Of a stretch of 64,000 bases of DNA, positions 9,077 through 18,356 are shown in pieces. The first letter of the stretch is position 1; every line of letters starts with the position of its first letter. Source of the stretch: Solidesulfovibrio sp. (lineage in GTDB: Bacteria; Desulfobacterota; Desulfovibrionia; Desulfovibrionales; Desulfovibrionaceae); assembly GCF_038562415.1 (NCBI RefSeq), contig NZ_JBCFBA010000010.1:1-64000 (forward strand), in the 5' to 3' direction. Both the position numbers and the translations under genes were made by a program. Under the pieces are notes generated by a model. That model searched no databases. It was not told the origin of the DNA and was given only the letters and a program-made list of their open reading frames with translations.

Positions 9077-10000
9077 CTAGATTTTGGTCCGCCGGGCCAC
9101 GCCGAAAAGGCCCGTTGGCCGGATGGACAGGATGAGCAGCAAAATCGAAAAGGCGATGAGGTCGCGGAAGGTGGACGGGAAAAAGGCCACCACCATGATC
9201 TCCACGAACCCGAGCAGAAACCCGCCGGCAAAGGCCCCGGCGATGGAGCCGATGCCGCCGACCACCGCGGCGATGAAGGCCTTCCAGCCGATCAGCGCCC
9301 CCATGTAGGGGTCGAGCACCGGATAGGTCATGGCGAAGAAAAGCCCGGCCAGCCCGGCGAAGCCCGAGCCCAGCACGAAGGTGAAGACGATGACCGTGTC
9401 GGCCGGAATGCCCATGAGCGGCACGGCGAAGCGGTCGTAGGAGATGGCCCGCATGGCCATGCCGATCTTGGTGCGGGTGACGATGAAGTGCAGGAGCAGA
9501 AAGGACAGGATGGCCACGCCGATGACCATCAGCTTGATGTTGGTCACGGTGACGCCGAAAAGATTGTAGACCTGGGTCGGGATGAGCGTGGGGAAGCTCT
9601 TGCGGCTGGCCCCGAGCAGGGCCAGGTTGCCGTTTTCCAGGATCAGCCCGCACATCAGCGCCGTGATGACGACGTAGAGGCGGTTGACGCCCTTGCGCCG
9701 CAGCGGCCGATAGGCCACGCGCTCCAGGGTCACGCCGACCACGGCGGTCAGCAGCATGGTCAGCGGCACGGCCAGGGAAAGGACCAGCCAGCCGGGCAGG
9801 CCGGGGATGGCCCCGTACTTGCCAAGCAGGAAGGTGCACACGAAAAAGGCGATATAGGCCCCGACCATGAAAATGTCGCCGTGGGCGAAGTTGATCAAAA
9901 GCAGCACGCCGTAGACCAGGCAGTAGCCAAGGGCGATCAGGGAATAGAAACTTCCCCACTGCAGGGCGTTCAGCAGGTTTTGCAAGAGGCTTTGCAGCAA
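9077..10000 (-). CDS. livH: Branched-chain amino-acid ABC transporter, permease LivH
   Basis: A 307-residue inner-membrane permease. It carries the family-typical NALQWGSFYSLIALGYCLVYGVL start, INFAHGDIFMVGAY and the GIGSIAGAFAGG segment. The start appears to be TTG at 10000, with GGGGGTC upstream; the nearby ATG at 10020 is out of frame. An intergenic stem-loop separates it from livK, which is commonly more highly expressed than the permeases. Confidence 0.93.
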   Translation of the reverse strand: MLQSLLQNLLNALQWGSFYSLIALGYCLVYGVLLLINFAHGDIFMVGAYIAFFVCTFLLGKYGAIPGLPGWLVLSLAVPLTMLLTAVVGVTLERVAYRPLRRKGVNRLYVVITALMCGLILENGNLALLGASRKSFPTLIPTQVYNLFGVTVTNIKLMVIGVAILSFLLLHFIVTRTKIGMAMRAISYDRFAVPLMGIPADTVIVFTFVLGSGFAGLAGLFFAMTYPVLDPYMGALIGWKAFIAAVVGGIGSIAGAFAGGFLLGFVEIMVVAFFPSTFRDLIAFSILLLILSIRPTGLFGVARRTKI

Positions 10001-10074
10001 CGGAGACCCCCTTGGCGCATGTTGTGGCCTGTCCGGCGGGCGTGGCCGCCATCCAGGCGAAATGTTGCGGCATG

Positions 10075-10111
10075 GCGTCCGGGACGCGCGCCAAGGCGGC
10101 GTCCCGGACGC
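10075..10111 (-). promoter_or_regulatory. Perfect 13-bp inverted repeat between livK and livH
   Basis: GCGTCCGGGACGC (10075-10087) and its exact complement (10099-10111) form a stem with an 11-nt loop. There is no U-run, so full termination is unlikely. Such stems between a binding-protein gene and its permease genes often stabilise or attenuate the transcript, giving excess binding protein. That role is inferred here from position. Confidence 0.5.
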
Positions 10112-10141
10112 GCCGGAGGCCGGCCGACGGCCGGTCCGGGG

Positions 10142-11308
10142 CTACGGGCAAACGGACTTGTAGAAGGCGAACTTGCCGGCGTCGTCGATTTTCACCACCA
10201 CGGCGCACTTGATCGGGTCGTGGTCGCCCGTGGCCGGGTAGGACATGTCGCCGGTGATGCCCTCGAACTTCTTGATGCCGGCCATGGCCTTCATGAGGGC
10301 CTCGCGGTCCTTGGCCATGTCGCCGGTGATGGCGGGCAGGGTCTGGACGGCGGCGAGCATCAGGTTGGCGCCGTCCCAGGTGAGGGCGGCGACGTCATCG
10401 GGGGTCTTCTTGTAGAGCTTGGTGTACTCGTCGATGAATTCCTTGGTCTTGCCCTTGGCGCCGGCGGCGGCGTAGTGGGTGACGAAGAAATAGCCCTTGC
10501 AGTCGTCGCCGCAAAGCCCCATCAGGTCGCCGGAACCCCAGGAGTCGCTCCCGAGTACGGGCTTGTTGAAGCCCAGGGACTTGGCCTGCTTCACGACCAG
10601 CGGCACCTCGTTGTAGTACTGGGGCACGAACAGCACGTCGGCGCCGGACTTGGCGATGTTGGTCAGCTGGGCCGAGAAGTCCACGTCTTTGGTGGTGAAG
10701 GTCTCGAAGGCGACCACCGAGCCGGGGCCGTTGATCTTCTCGAAGGCGGCCTTGAAGTCCTCGGCCAGGCCCTTGGGGTAGTCGGAAGCGATATCGTAGA
10801 GGACGGCGGCCTTTTTGGCCTTGAATTCCTCGGAGGCGAACTTGGCGGCCGTGGGGCCCTGGAAGGTGTCCAGGAAGCAGCCGCGGAAGACGTAGGGGCG
10901 GTTTTTCGTGGTGTTGGGGTTGGTGGACCAGGGGGCCATCATCGGGGTCTTGAGGTCATTGGCGGCCTCGCCGGCGGGCACGGCCTGCTTGCTCGACTGG
11001 GGACCGACCATGCCCAGGACGCCATCCTGGGTGATGAGCTTGCGGGCGGTGGACAGGGCGGATTCGGCCTTGGACTCGTTGTCCTCGTAGATGAACTCCA
11101 CCAGGTACTTCTTGCCGCCCACTTCGATCCCACCGGCGTCATTGATCTTTTTTTTGAGCATTTCGGCGGCGTTTTTCGAGGATTCGCCAACGTCCGGAAT
11201 GTCGCCGGTCATGGGGATGTTAAACCCCAGTTTGATGGTGTCCGCGGCGCGGGCCGGGGCGGCCATCCCGAGGACGAGAAAAAGGGCAATGAGCCAGGAC
11301 CTTTTCAT
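10142..11308 (-). CDS. livK: Branched-chain amino-acid ABC transporter, periplasmic binding protein
   Basis: A 388-residue periplasmic protein that captures branched-chain (or related) amino acids for LivHMGF. A signal peptide (MKRSWLIALFLVLGMAAPARA) is likely cleaved after residue 21. The mature part starts with DTIKLGFNIPMTGDIPDVG and follows the type I periplasmic-binding fold (Peripla_BP_6), including GMVGPQSSKQAVPAGE and ALTWDGANLML. Internal cysteines (CFLDTF, CGDDCKG) could form disulfides. The exact ligand cannot be read from sequence. It is the first gene of the operon, with an AGGAGG site before the ATG. Confidence 0.93.
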   Translation of the reverse strand: MKRSWLIALFLVLGMAAPARAADTIKLGFNIPMTGDIPDVGESSKNAAEMLKKKINDAGGIEVGGKKYLVEFIYEDNESKAESALSTARKLITQDGVLGMVGPQSSKQAVPAGEAANDLKTPMMAPWSTNPNTTKNRPYVFRGCFLDTFQGPTAAKFASEEFKAKKAAVLYDIASDYPKGLAEDFKAAFEKINGPGSVVAFETFTTKDVDFSAQLTNIAKSGADVLFVPQYYNEVPLVVKQAKSLGFNKPVLGSDSWGSGDLMGLCGDDCKGYFFVTHYAAAGAKGKTKEFIDEYTKLYKKTPDDVAALTWDGANLMLAAVQTLPAITGDMAKDREALMKAMAGIKKFEGITGDMSYPATGDHDPIKCAVVVKIDDAGKFAFYKSVCP

Positions 11309-11432
11309 GAGCGCCTCCTGTTTACAGTCGATTTCAAGGACTTACGACCATCGATAAGTTCTTGAGGCAATACATGATCTCGACCGGGATGGGAATCCCC
11401 CGCAGCCCCTCTGACACATATTTGTGAAACAT

Positions 11433-11466
11433 CGCCGGGGGAAGGCTATTTTTTCCTCCCCCGGCG
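11433..11466 (-). terminator. Stem-loop downstream of alanine dehydrogenase
   Basis: A 10-bp GC-rich stem (CGCCGGGGGA at 11433-11442 with its complement ending at 11466) contains an A/T-rich loop. It sits 15 nt past the ald stop. No clean U-run follows on the minus strand, so it may be a weak terminator or an RNA 3'-end stabiliser. Confidence 0.5.
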
Positions 11467-11480
11467 AGAGGTCTGACGTT

Positions 11481-12587
11481 TTAGGCCAGGGCGGCTTCCA
11501 CCGGTGTCAGCGGCAGGTCGAAGGCCTCGGCCACGCCGGCGAAGGTCAGCATGCCGGCATGGGTGTTGAGCCCCAGCGCCAGGGCGCTGTCCTCGCGCAG
11601 GGCGTCGATGCCCTTGGCCGCGAGCTTCAGGGCATAGGGCAGGGTCTGGTTGCACAGGGCGTAGGTCGAGGTGCGGGGCACGGCGCCGGGCATGTTGGCC
11701 ACGCCGTAATGGACCACGCCGTCGATGACGTAGGTGGGGTCGGCGTGGGTGGTGGCCTTGATCGTCTCCACGCAGCCGCCCTGGTCCACGGCCACGTCCA
11801 CGATGACCGAGCCTTCCTTCATGGTGGGCAGCATGTCGCGGGTGACCAGGTGCGGGGCCTTGGCGCCGGGGATGAGCACCGCGCCGATGAGCAGGTCGGC
11901 GTAGGTCACGGCCTTGCGGATGTTGGCCTCGTTGCTGGCCATGGTGACCACGCGGCCCTGGTAGATGTCGTCGAGGTACTGGAGCCTGGCGTGGTTGATG
12001 TCGAGCACGGTCACTTGGGCGCCCATGCCCACGGCCAGCTTGCAGGCGTTGGAACCCACCACGCCCGCGCCGACCACCACCACCGAGGCTTGGGGCACGC
12101 CGGGCACGCCGCCAAGGAGAATGCCCCGCCCGCCCTGGGATTTTTCCAGGGCGTGGGCGCCGACCTGCGGCGCCATGCGGCCGGCCACCTCGCTCATGGG
12201 AACGAGCAGCGGCAGGGCGCCCTCGGGCAGCTGCACGGTCTCGTAGGCCACGCCCGAGGTGCCGCAGGCGAGCAGCGCATCGGTCAGGGCCCGGTCGGCG
12301 GCCAGGTGCAGGTAGGTGAAAAGCAGCAGGTCCTTGCGCAGGTATTTGTACTCGCAGGCGATGGGCTCCTTGACCTTGATGACCATCTGGGCGCCCCAGG
12401 CCGTGGCGGCATCGACAAGTTTGGCCCCGGCCTTTTCGTATTGTTCGTCGGACAGCCCCGAACCCAACCCGGCCCCGGCCTCGACCAGGACCTCGTGCCC
12501 GCGGCGCACCAGAGTGGCCACGGCTCCGGGGGTCATGGCGACGCGATTTTCCAGGGTTTTGATTTCCTTGGGGATACCGATGATCAT
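11481..12587 (-). CDS. ald: Alanine dehydrogenase
   Basis: NAD-dependent enzyme that interconverts L-alanine with pyruvate plus ammonia. The 368 residues match the family length. Visible features are [17 protein letters not shown] (Arg15 region), KVKEP with the substrate-binding Lys73, TYLHLA with catalytic His94, the Rossmann GAGVVG at 173-178 and NAD-ribose Asp197 (LDINHA). The ATG at 12587 is preceded by GCGAGGAA. It stands next to the liv operon on the same strand, which suggests linked amino-acid catabolism, but a stem-loop separates them. It is divergent from purU. Confidence 0.95.
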   Translation of the reverse strand: MIIGIPKEIKTLENRVAMTPGAVATLVRRGHEVLVEAGAGLGSGLSDEQYEKAGAKLVDAATAWGAQMVIKVKEPIACEYKYLRKDLLLFTYLHLAADRALTDALLACGTSGVAYETVQLPEGALPLLVPMSEVAGRMAPQVGAHALEKSQGGRGILLGGVPGVPQASVVVVGAGVVGSNACKLAVGMGAQVTVLDINHARLQYLDDIYQGRVVTMASNEANIRKAVTYADLLIGAVLIPGAKAPHLVTRDMLPTMKEGSVIVDVAVDQGGCVETIKATTHADPTYVIDGVVHYGVANMPGAVPRTSTYALCNQTLPYALKLAAKGIDALREDSALALGLNTHAGMLTFAGVAEAFDLPLTPVEAALA

Positions 12588-12703
12588 ATGGGTTCCTCGC
12601 TGGGAATTTTTTTGCATGGTTGGGCTTCCCTTCGGCCCGGGCGCGCTCGAAGCGGGGGCGTGCCCGTTCTGGATGGCGGTTTGTAAACGAATTTGCGGAA
12701 AAT

Positions 12704-12715
12704 GACAATATTGTC
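12704..12715. promoter_or_regulatory. Perfect 12-bp palindrome in the ald-purU divergent gap
   Basis: GACAATATTGTC is fully self-complementary and AT-rich against a very GC-rich background. It lies in the divergent promoter region, 117 nt from the ald start and 104 nt from the purU start. It has the form of a dimeric regulator operator; the regulator is unknown. Confidence 0.4.
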
Positions 12716-12818
12716 CGAATAATCTTTGGAGAAACCCGACTGGCCTCCGAAACCGTTCTGCGTTATGGGCATTTCCCCGGCGCCGCCCGGCGGCAATCCA
12801 GCAAAGGACATTTTCCGT

Positions 12819-13676
12819 ATGAGCCATATCGCCCGTTTGCGCATCACCTGCCCGGACAAGCCCGGCATCGTGGCCTCGGTCACGGGCTTCCTCCACGCCC
12901 ACGGGGCCAACATCATCGACCTGGACCAGCACTCCACGGACCCCGAGGGCGGGACGTTCTTCATGCGCCTGGAGTTCTACACGCCCTACATGGACATGTC
13001 GCGGGCGGCCTTCGAGACGGCCTTCGGCGAGGTGGTGGGGGCGCGCTTTTCCATGGACTGGCGCCTGAGCTACACCGACGTGCCCAAGCGGGCCGTGTTC
13101 CTGGTCTCGCGCCACGACCATTGCCTGATGGAACTGCTGTGGCGCCACGCCCGGGGGGAGCTGCCCTGCGAGGTGGCCAGGGTCATCAGCAACCACGAGG
13201 AGCTGCGGGGGAGCGTCGAGGGGTTCGGCGTGCCGTTTAGCTGCGTGCCGGTGGGCGACGGCGGCATGGCCGAGGCCGAGCCCCGGATGGCGGAGCTTCT
13301 GGGCGAGGACACGGACCTGGTGGTCCTGGCCCGCTACATGCGGATCCTGTCGGCGGAGTTCCTGCGGCCCTACGGGCAGCGGGTCATCAACATCCACCAT
13401 TCGTTCCTGCCGGCCTTCGTCGGGGCCGACCCCTACCGCCAGGCCCACGAGAAGGGGGTCAAGCTCATCGGGGCCACGGCCCATTACGTCACGGCCGAAC
13501 TCGACGCCGGCCCCATCATCGAACAGGACACGGCCCGGGTCACCCACCGCTTCTCCGTGGCCGACCTCAAGGCCACCGGCAGCGACCTGGAGCGCACGGT
13601 GCTGGCCCGGGCGGTCCAGTGGCACCTGGAGGACCGGGTGATCGTTTTCGGCAACAAGACGGTGGTGTTCCGGTAG
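12819..13676 (+). CDS. purU: Formyltetrahydrofolate deformylase
   Basis: PurU hydrolyses 10-formyl-tetrahydrofolate to formate and tetrahydrofolate, balancing one-carbon pools and feeding formate to PurT. The 285-residue protein has an N-terminal ACT domain ([20 protein letters not shown], residues 1-85) and a formyltransferase-like catalytic domain. Catalytic residues are visible in [10 protein letters not shown] and in [20 protein letters not shown] (His and Asp). The ATG at 12819 was chosen because residues upstream do not fit the ACT domain and AAAGGA lies about 10 nt before it. It converges with the following TPR gene, one base apart. Confidence 0.94.
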   Translation: MSHIARLRITCPDKPGIVASVTGFLHAHGANIIDLDQHSTDPEGGTFFMRLEFYTPYMDMSRAAFETAFGEVVGARFSMDWRLSYTDVPKRAVFLVSRHDHCLMELLWRHARGELPCEVARVISNHEELRGSVEGFGVPFSCVPVGDGGMAEAEPRMAELLGEDTDLVVLARYMRILSAEFLRPYGQRVINIHHSFLPAFVGADPYRQAHEKGVKLIGATAHYVTAELDAGPIIEQDTARVTHRFSVADLKATGSDLERTVLARAVQWHLEDRVIVFGNKTVVFR

Positions 13677-13677
13677 A

Positions 13678-14442
13678 TCAGGCCGAATCGGCGGGGGGCG
13701 CGGCGGCCAGCCCCTTGGCCGCCGCCTTCTTGAGCTTGCCCGCGATCAAAAACCCGGGGTTGATGGCCAGGCACCTGTCGGCCTCGGCAATGGCCTCGGC
13801 GAAGCGCCCCATCTCGTAGTGGATGCGGCCCAGGTTGAAGTGCAGGTTCTCGTCGGCCTCGGAGGCGGCCAGCGCCTTTTCGTAGTAGGCCTTGGCCATG
13901 TCCAGCAGCCCGCACTTGCGCATGCGGATGCCGAACTCGTTGAACAGGAACTTGTTCTCCGGGCCGAAGGCCAGCTCGATGGACATGATCTTCTCGAAGA
14001 CCTCCTTGGCCTCCTCCATCTTGCCGGCCGACAGATACGTGTTGCCGAGCCCGAAGATGGCCCGGAGGTTCCCGGCGTCGAACTCCAGGGCTTTCTGAAA
14101 GGCTTTCTCGGCCTTGTCCGTGCGGCCGGCCTCGAGATGCTTTTCACCCTTCCCGATCTCGGCCAGCATCCCCTCCATGCGCGGCTTGACCTGGTTGTAA
14201 TAGATCAGGGGCTCGGGCTTGTAGCGTTCGAAAAACTCCGGCTCCGAAACCGGCGAGCGCTCGCCGCTCGGCACGCTGTTGGCGTTGAGCGCCTGGATCA
14301 GAATGCCGGCCTCGGGCGTCTTTTCGGCGTAATAATAGAGGACCCGTTCGCTCTCCTGGGTGGTGGTCCCGAAACCCACCTTGTAGGATTCCCGAACGGA
14401 CACGGCCACGGCAAACCGCTCGGCCTCGTAGGCATCAGTCAT
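13678..14442 (-). CDS. Tetratricopeptide-repeat protein
   Basis: A 254-residue cytoplasmic protein. The N-terminal 85 residues (VSVRESYKVGFGTTTQES...) resemble no domain I can name. Residues 100-245 contain about four TPR units, for example AEKAFQKALEFDAGNLRAIFGLGNTYL and ENLHFNLGRIHYEMGRFAEAIAEA, implying protein-protein binding. The ATG at 14442 has GGAGG at ideal spacing; the ATG six bases upstream abuts the site. Partner and role are unknown. Confidence 0.8.
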   Translation of the reverse strand: MTDAYEAERFAVAVSVRESYKVGFGTTTQESERVLYYYAEKTPEAGILIQALNANSVPSGERSPVSEPEFFERYKPEPLIYYNQVKPRMEGMLAEIGKGEKHLEAGRTDKAEKAFQKALEFDAGNLRAIFGLGNTYLSAGKMEEAKEVFEKIMSIELAFGPENKFLFNEFGIRMRKCGLLDMAKAYYEKALAASEADENLHFNLGRIHYEMGRFAEAIAEADRCLAINPGFLIAGKLKKAAAKGLAAAPPADSA

Positions 14443-14931
14443 CCCCATCCTCCGTTTCGGGCCTTGCCCCGGGCGATCGGCCGTTCCTAGCAAGAAAGGC
14501 CGCCGATTTCACCCCCTCGGCGAGCCGCCGCGCAAGCAGTGTTGACTATAGAAGGATCGACAAACAAACAGGCAAGCATTTCAGGAACAAACAGACGAAA
14601 TGAACATTTTTCCCTTGCCAGACCTATTGCGATTCGATACCGTTTTGCATCTTGATTTCAAGTCGTAACGCTCCCGCGCCAGCCGCCAACGCGGCCGGAA
14701 GCGGCCTTGCGCGAACGACTCGCTTGGGGAGTCAAAAGAGAGTGCGCGCCGACCGTTTGCTACCTCCTCGCAGCCAGAACCGACGGATGCACTCCGACTA
14801 TCGGGCCATTCCGGCCGACCGGCCGATGGAATCGTCCTGGGAAGGAGCGTAACCGGCGGTTTGTTCCACGACGGACCTCCGTACACGCTTCGCGTTCGCA
14901 TTGACGTCAACCGTTTGGGAGTCCGTGCCTC
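14443..14931. other. Long 5' region of the RNA-binding protein gene
   Basis: These 489 nt have no convincing gene. Positions 14530-14670 are distinctly AT-richer than the surroundings, and TTGACT occurs at about 14542, but no matching -10 element at 16-18 nt was found. The gap to the RRM gene could contain a long 5' leader, as is common for cold-inducible RNA-binding protein genes. That is inference only. Confidence 0.4.
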
Positions 14932-15210
14932 ATGTCCAAGAACATTTACGTTGGCAACCTGCCCTTCCGCACCACCGAGGAAAGCGTCCGCGACCTGTTC
15001 GCCCGCTACGGCGAAGTCCAATCCGTCAAATTGATCTCCGACCGCGAGACCGGCAAACCGCGCGGCTTCGGGTTCGTGGAGATGGATGACGACGCCGCCG
15101 CCGACGAGGCCATCCGCGCGCTGGACGGCGCCGAGTTCGAGGGCCGCAGCCTCAAGGTCAACGAGGCCAAGCCCCGCGCTCCGCGTCCGCCCCGCCGGCC
15201 GGCCTGGTAA
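14932..15210 (+). CDS. RRM-family RNA-binding protein
   Basis: A 92-residue protein made of a single RNA-recognition motif. RNP2 is IYVGNL (4-9) and RNP1 is RGFGFVEM (about 44-51), with the aromatic residues that stack on RNA present. The C-terminal tail is short and basic, rich in Pro and Arg (PRAPRPPRRPAW). This architecture matches the bacterial/cyanobacterial Rbp family, often cold- or stress-induced. A GGGAG site lies about 10 nt before the ATG. Followed by a strong stem-loop. Confidence 0.92.
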   Translation: MSKNIYVGNLPFRTTEESVRDLFARYGEVQSVKLISDRETGKPRGFGFVEMDDDAAADEAIRALDGAEFEGRSLKVNEAKPRAPRPPRRPAW

Positions 15211-15232
15211 CCCCCGGCACAATCTTTCGCCT

Positions 15233-15262
15233 CCCGGAGCCGCGCCAGCCGGCGGCTCCGGG
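15233..15262 (+). terminator. Stem-loop downstream of the RRM gene
   Basis: A perfect 11-bp inverted repeat (CCCGGAGCCGC with GCGGCTCCGGG) with an 8-nt loop begins 23 nt past the stop. No U-run follows, so it may act with Rho or as a 3'-end protector. Confidence 0.5.
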
Positions 15263-15439
15263 ATCCGTTCGCCGACCGGCCTGCCGCCGCCGGCTTCTTC
15301 CCGACGCGCGATCGACCGCGGGGGCCACGCCCCGCTTGCCCCCCGCGCCCCTCCCGCCGCAGCGACGGCAACGACCCGAGGCCCGCTTCCCTCCCCGCCC
15401 GCTTTCTGGTATCCGGGCCAAAACCTTCGGGGGAAGACC

Positions 15440-16819
15440 ATGCGCGTCAAATATCTCATCATCGGCGCAGGCCCCACCGGACTCGGCGCCGCCTGGAGGT
15501 TGGCCGAGCTCGGCGAAAACGACTTTCTCGTCCTCGAACGCCACCCCTACGTCGGCGGCCTGGCCGCGAGCTTCACCGACCAGGCCGGCTTCACCTGGGA
15601 CGTGGGCGGCCATGTGGTCTTCTCCCATTACGAGGCCTTCGACCGCCTGCTCCGAACGCTTCTGGGCGACGACGTCCTGTATCACGAACGCGAGTCCTGG
15701 ATCCGCCTGGCCGGCACCTTCGTGCCCTACCCCTTCCAGAACAACATCCGCCGCCTGCCGCCCGAACTCGCCTGGGAATGCGTGGAAGGCCTGCTGGAGG
15801 CCGGTCGGGCCTTCGCCGCCGGCACCTACGCGACACCGCCGGCCCATTTTCGGGAATGGGTCGACCGGGTGTTCGGCCCGGGCATCGCCCGGCTGTTCAT
15901 GGTGCCCTACAACTTCAAGGTCTGGGCTCACCCGGGCGAGATGATGTCCCACCGCTGGATCGGCGAACGCGTCTCGGTGGTGGACGCGGCCCGGGTGATC
16001 AAGAACATCATCCTCGGCCGCGACGACGTGGCCTGGGGGCCCAACAACACCTTCACCTTTCCGCTTCGCGGCGGCACGGGGGAAATCTACCGCCGCCTGG
16101 CCGGGCGCTTCGCCGACCGGGTGCGGCTCGCCGCCCCCACCGCGCGCCTGGACGCGGCCGCCAAAACCGTGCGCACCGCCGACGGCGACACCATCGCCTA
16201 TGAGCACGTCCTGTCCACCATGCCCCTGGACATCCTGGTGCGCGACGTCCTGGCCGACCCCACGCCGGCCATGGTCGAAGCGGCCGGCCGGCTCAAGCAC
16301 AACGGCTCGGCCATCCACGGCCTGGGGTTTGCCGGCGCGCCGCCCGACCCGCGCTGCTGGATGTATTTTCCCGAGGCGAACTGTCCGTTCTACCGGGTGA
16401 CCAACTTCCACAACTACTCCTACAACAACACCCCGGACCCCGACGGCACCCGGCCGCGCCAGCGCGCCATCATGACCGAGACCAGCTATTCGGCCTACAA
16501 GCCCGAGGACCTGGACAACCTCGTGCCCCGCACCGTGGACGGCCTGGTCGCCACCACCCTGATCGCGCCCGAGGACCGGGACAACCTCGTGTCCACCTGG
16601 GAGATGCGCGTGGACTACGCCTACCCCATTCCCTGCCTGGAGCGCGACGCCGCCCTGGCCGTGCTCCAGCCGTCCCTGGAAGCCCGGGGGGTCTTTTCGC
16701 GGGGACGCTTCGGCGGCTGGAAGTACGAGGTGGGCAACATGGACCATTCCTTCATGCAGGGCGTCGAGTGGGCGCAGCGCCTGGTCACGGGGGCGCCGGA
16801 AACGGTCTACGCCTTGTGA
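15440..16819 (+). CDS. FAD-dependent oxidoreductase, UDP-galactopyranose mutase-like
   Basis: A 459-residue flavoprotein. The N-terminal dinucleotide-binding motif is GAGPTGLGAAWRL, preceded by YLII, with VLERHPYVGG as the end of the fold. GGHVVFSH and the segment PFQNNIRRLP and FMVPYNFKVWAHPGEMM resemble the Glf/protoporphyrinogen-oxidase-like amine-oxidase superfamily, especially sugar-nucleotide mutase-like proteins of polysaccharide clusters. The isomerase activity itself cannot be confirmed. The ATG at 15440 follows GGGGGAAG and starts right at the FAD fold. It appears monocistronic. Confidence 0.8.
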   Translation: MRVKYLIIGAGPTGLGAAWRLAELGENDFLVLERHPYVGGLAASFTDQAGFTWDVGGHVVFSHYEAFDRLLRTLLGDDVLYHERESWIRLAGTFVPYPFQNNIRRLPPELAWECVEGLLEAGRAFAAGTYATPPAHFREWVDRVFGPGIARLFMVPYNFKVWAHPGEMMSHRWIGERVSVVDAARVIKNIILGRDDVAWGPNNTFTFPLRGGTGEIYRRLAGRFADRVRLAAPTARLDAAAKTVRTADGDTIAYEHVLSTMPLDILVRDVLADPTPAMVEAAGRLKHNGSAIHGLGFAGAPPDPRCWMYFPEANCPFYRVTNFHNYSYNNTPDPDGTRPRQRAIMTETSYSAYKPEDLDNLVPRTVDGLVATTLIAPEDRDNLVSTWEMRVDYAYPIPCLERDAALAVLQPSLEARGVFSRGRFGGWKYEVGNMDHSFMQGVEWAQRLVTGAPETVYAL

Positions 16820-16907
16820 CGCGCCCCGGTTGACGTCGCCGGCCCGATCTGCGACACCGGCCGGCCAGGGGTCCTTCCCCGTCAACCGAAAAGGAGCGCC
16901 AAGCATC

Positions 16908-17990
16908 GTGACTGCGACGACGGACTCGGCCGTGTATGCGGCCAGGCGCGACAAGCTGCGCCAGCGGCTGTTGGAATCGGGCCACCAGGCCCTGCTCGTT
17001 TCCCACGCGGCCAACCGCTTTTATTTGAGCGGGTTCGAGCTGCACGACCCCCAGTGCAACGAGACCGCCGGCTATTTGTGCGTGGCCGCCAACGGCCGCG
17101 ACGCGCTTTTCACCGACGCCCGCTACCGCGACGCCGCCCTGCGCCTGTGGCCGGCCAAGGACCTGTGCATCTACGGGGCCGGGCGCTACGCCTCCATCGT
17201 CGACTTCCTCAAGGACCGGGGTGTGTCCCACCTGGCCTTCGAGCCGTCGTCCCTGTCGTACGACACCCACGCCCGGCTGGCCGAACACATCGGCCTGACC
17301 CCCATGCACCAGGCCGTGGAACCGCTTCGCCTGTGCAAGGACGCCGACGAGATCGCGCGGCTGCGCTGCTCGGCCGCCGTCAACCACGCCGTCATGGACC
17401 GCCTGCCCGAGGTGCTCGTGCCCGGCCGCACCGAGGCCCAAGCCGCCTGGGAAATCGAAAAGCTCTTCCGCGAACTCGGGGCCAGCGAACTGGCCTTTTC
17501 CTCCATCGTGGCCGTGGACGCCAACGCCGCCCTGCCCCACGCCATCCCCGGCCAGACCGTCATCACCGACGGCTGCCTGGTGCTCGTGGACGTGGGCGGC
17601 CGGCGCGACGCCTACTGCTCGGACCAGACCCGCACCGTGTGGGTGGGCGGAAATCCCCCGGACCGCTTCCGCCAGTTGCTCGACCGGGTGCGGCGGGCCC
17701 AGGCGGCCGCCCTGGCGGGCCTGCGCCCGGGGCTGTCCTTCCGCGAGGCCTACGGCCTGGCCCGGGAGGTCTTCGTGCGCGCGGGCGTGGCCGAGCGCTT
17801 CACCCACTCCCTGGGCCACGGCATCGGCCTGGAAACCCACGAGGGGCCAAGCCTCAATCCGTCTTCCGAAGGAACGCTCGCCCCGGGCATGGTGGTCACG
17901 GTGGAGCCGGGGCTTTACTATCCCGAATGGGGCGGGGCGCGCTGGGAGCACATGGCGCTGATCACCGAGGACGGGTGCCAGACGCTGTGA
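16908..17990 (+). CDS. M24-family Xaa-Pro aminopeptidase
   Basis: A 360-residue dinuclear-metal peptidase that removes N-terminal residues preceding proline. It has an N-terminal creatinase-like domain (residues 1-130) and a pita-bread catalytic domain. Metal ligands are visible in LVDVGG, CSDQTRT, GHGIGLETHE, VTVEPG and the final Glu in RWEHMALITEDG. The GTG start at 16908 is preferred, with AAAAGGAG 11 nt upstream; the longer in-frame version adds a non-homologous tail. Its stop overlaps the start of the next small gene (GTGA), so the two are probably coupled. Confidence 0.92.
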   Translation: MTATTDSAVYAARRDKLRQRLLESGHQALLVSHAANRFYLSGFELHDPQCNETAGYLCVAANGRDALFTDARYRDAALRLWPAKDLCIYGAGRYASIVDFLKDRGVSHLAFEPSSLSYDTHARLAEHIGLTPMHQAVEPLRLCKDADEIARLRCSAAVNHAVMDRLPEVLVPGRTEAQAAWEIEKLFRELGASELAFSSIVAVDANAALPHAIPGQTVITDGCLVLVDVGGRRDAYCSDQTRTVWVGGNPPDRFRQLLDRVRRAQAAALAGLRPGLSFREAYGLAREVFVRAGVAERFTHSLGHGIGLETHEGPSLNPSSEGTLAPGMVVTVEPGLYYPEWGGARWEHMALITEDGCQTL

Positions 17991-18283
17991 AACGCCCGCG
18001 TCGCCAGCCTCCCTACCGCCCTGCCGCGGCCTCGGGCCGCCTGTACCTGCGCCTGCCGTCGCGCCAGGTGGCCCTGCTGACGTTTCTGCTCGAGGCGCGC
18101 GACAACCTGGCCCTGCCGACGGTGGTGGACCGTTTCGCCGCCGTGGTGCGTCTGTTGTACGCGCCCCAGGCGGCCGGGGAGGTGGAGGCGTTCATGCGCG
18201 ACTTCGCCGTTGTCTGTCCCGAGGCCCGCGTCTGCCTGCGTCCCGGCCCTTTTCCTGTTGCCAAGGCGGCGTCCCTCGACTAA
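17987..18283 (+). CDS. Small protein, DUF4911-like
   Basis: A 98-residue protein starting at a GTG that overlaps the peptidase stop by four bases (GTGA). It contains LYLRLPSRQVALLTFLLEARDNLALPTVVDR and a hydrophobic VVRLLYAPQAAGEVEAF segment. Length and pattern fit the uncharacterised DUF4911 family, from memory. No catalytic motif is seen. Coupling to the M24 peptidase suggests joint expression, not necessarily shared function. Confidence 0.65.
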   Translation: MKRPRRQPPYRPAAASGRLYLRLPSRQVALLTFLLEARDNLALPTVVDRFAAVVRLLYAPQAAGEVEAFMRDFAVVCPEARVCLRPGPFPVAKAASLD

Positions 18284-18356
18284 TTTCCATGATGCAAGGA
18301 CCCGGTCCGCGGTTTGGACGCCCGCGCCCAAAACCCCTCAAATCGGTGGCCCGACC

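Noticed and set aside
7406-11365. A 1319-codon open frame on the plus strand opposite the liv operon
   Set aside because: High GC makes the antisense frame open. Its translation is rich in Gly, His, Asp and Val with no motif, and the minus-strand genes are clearly real.
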